From Actinomycetes bacterium (lineage in GTDB: Bacteria; Actinomycetota; Actinomycetes; Actinomycetales; Cellulomonadaceae), in contig JAFABT010000189.1 in the NCBI GenBank assembly GCA_023425905.1, forward strand, positions 1-6,362: a stretch of DNA of 6,362 bases, read 5' to 3'. The position numbers and the translations under genes were made by a program. Of this stretch, positions 5,552-6,362 are shown in pieces (the stretch's first letter is position 1; each line of letters begins with the position of its first letter). The notes beneath the pieces were generated by a model. That model made no database searches. It had not been told where the DNA came from and saw only the letters and a program-made list of their open reading frames with translations.

Positions 5552-6362
5552 ATGACGCCGACCGTTTCGACAGGGCCCGCCGAGCCCCGCCCTCCCCTCC
5601 CGACGACGACCCGCGCCGTCGTCGTCCCCGCGTACGGCGGCCCGGAGGGCTACGAGGTGCGGGACGTCCCGCTGTCGCCGCCGGGCCCCGGGCAGGTGCT
5701 GCTCGAGGTCCGCGCCGCCGGGGTCAACCCTGCCGACTGGAAGCGCGCGGCCGGGGTGTTCGGCACGGACCCTGCCGACCTCCCGCTCCGCCTCGGCCAT
5801 GAGGCTGCAGGCGTCGTGCTCGCGACCGGCCCGGGCGTCGAGGACATCGAGGTGGGCGACGAGGTCATCGCCTACCCGGCTCCCGGCGCGTATGCCGCAC
5901 ACGTCGTCGTCGCGGCCGACGACGTGTTCGCCCGGCCGTCGACGCTCAGCTGGGAGGAGGCCGCGGGCCTCATGCTCGTGGGCGTGACGGCGGTGCACGC
6001 CGCGACGGCCGTCCGCATCGGCGCGGACGACGTCGTCCTCGTCCTCGGTGCGGCCGGAGGCGTGGGGTCGATCCTCACCCAGGTCGCGGTCGCCCGCGGG
6101 GCCACCGTCATCGGCACGTGCTCGGCGGTCAACGACGACGCGGTCGCGGCGCGCGGCGCGCTCCCGGTCCGCTACGGTCCCGGACTGCTCGCCCGCGTGC
6201 AGGCCGCGCTCGTCGAGCTCGGGTGCGACCGCGTCGACGCCGCGGTCGACACGGTCGGCGACGAGGAGGCGCTGCGGTCGAGCGTCGCGCTGGTCGCCGA
6301 CCGGTCCCGCGTCGCGACGATCGCCGCCTTCGGGGACCTCGCCGTCGAGCTCGGGGTGCAGC
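5552..6362 (+). CDS. NADPH:quinone oxidoreductase-like MDR-family dehydrogenase (3' end outside window)
   Basis: The frame is open for 270 residues with no stop before the right edge, so the C-terminal part, perhaps 50-60 residues, is missing. After a Pro/Thr-rich N-terminal extension of about 20 residues come the GroES-like catalytic domain and the Rossmann domain of the medium-chain dehydrogenase/reductase family. The first has RAVVVPAYGGPEGYEVRDVP (21-40), AAGVNPADWKR (55-65), GHEAAGVV (82-89) and VGDEVIAY (101-108). The second has the cofactor loop VLGAAGGVGS (164-173). AAGVNPADWK and GHEAAG lacking the catalytic cysteine, together with no structural-zinc cysteine cluster, place it with zinc-independent quinone reductases using NAD(P)H; the substrate is unknown. 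AGGA at 5541-5544 lies 7 nt before the chosen ATG; in-frame GTG codons at 5525 and 5534 are alternatives. The gene is divergent from cysS and probably has its own promoter. Confidence 0.9.
   Translation, partial: MTPTVSTGPAEPRPPLPTTTRAVVVPAYGGPEGYEVRDVPLSPPGPGQVLLEVRAAGVNPADWKRAAGVFGTDPADLPLRLGHEAAGVVLATGPGVEDIEVGDEVIAYPAPGAYAAHVVVAADDVFARPSTLSWEEAAGLMLVGVTAVHAATAVRIGADDVVLVLGAAGGVGSILTQVAVARGATVIGTCSAVNDDAVAARGALPVRYGPGLLARVQAALVELGCDRVDAAVDTVGDEEALRSSVALVADRSRVATIAAFGDLAVELGVQ

Noticed and set aside
4276..5802. Plus-strand open frame of 508 codons opposite cysS, running into the oxidoreductase region
   Set aside because: It lies antisense to conserved cysS motifs, has an Arg/Gly/Val-rich product without recognisable domains, and crosses the divergent promoter region and the true oxidoreductase frame.
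1..6362. Mobile elements, CRISPR, tRNA/rRNA genes, toxin-antitoxin or defence islands
   Set aside because: No transposase, long terminal repeat, spaced direct-repeat array, cloverleaf or small paired ORFs were seen; composition is uniform and coding density is explained by ordinary genes.

Overview
The window is very GC-rich, and nearly all codons end in G or C. It has GTG starts, tightly packed genes and several actinobacterial hallmarks: an orphan MsiK/UgpC-type sugar-importer ATPase, a DUF4032 protein, a deazaflavin-dependent nitroreductase-family protein and a cysS-rlmB pair. This points to a free-living actinobacterium, plausibly Micrococcales (a Cellulomonas-like lineage). The genus is inferred from style and gene content; no database was searched.

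Layout from left to right. (1) Bases 1-245, plus strand: the C-terminal half of a DUF385/Ddn-like deazaflavin (F420)-dependent oxidoreductase-family protein, cut by the window edge. (2) 347-1474, plus: a complete MalK/MsiK/UgpC-type ATPase for carbohydrate importers, with no permease or binding-protein gene in view. (3) 1494-1531: a perfect 14-bp inverted repeat, read as a terminator. (4) 1562-2893, plus: a complete DUF4032 protein with a degenerate but recognisable kinase-like N-terminal domain. (5) 2915-5442, minus: a two-gene unit, cysS (cysteinyl-tRNA synthetase) then rlmB (23S rRNA 2'-O-ribose methyltransferase), joined by a 1-nt TGATG overlap and converging on the DUF4032 gene with a 21-nt gap. 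(6) 5552 to the right edge, plus: a zinc-independent MDR/quinone-oxidoreductase-like NAD(P)H enzyme, divergent from cysS and cut by the window edge.

Functionally this is mostly housekeeping and central physiology: translation (cysS, rlmB), energising sugar import (UgpC/MsiK) and redox enzymes. The least understood gene is the DUF4032 kinase-like protein. I saw no mobile element, CRISPR array, tRNA/rRNA gene, prophage or defence cassette, and I do not think the window holds a new multi-gene system. The points worth a second look are the uncharacterised kinase-like protein, the strong hairpin just before it, a possible leaderless start for cysS, and a few small regulatory-looking repeats.
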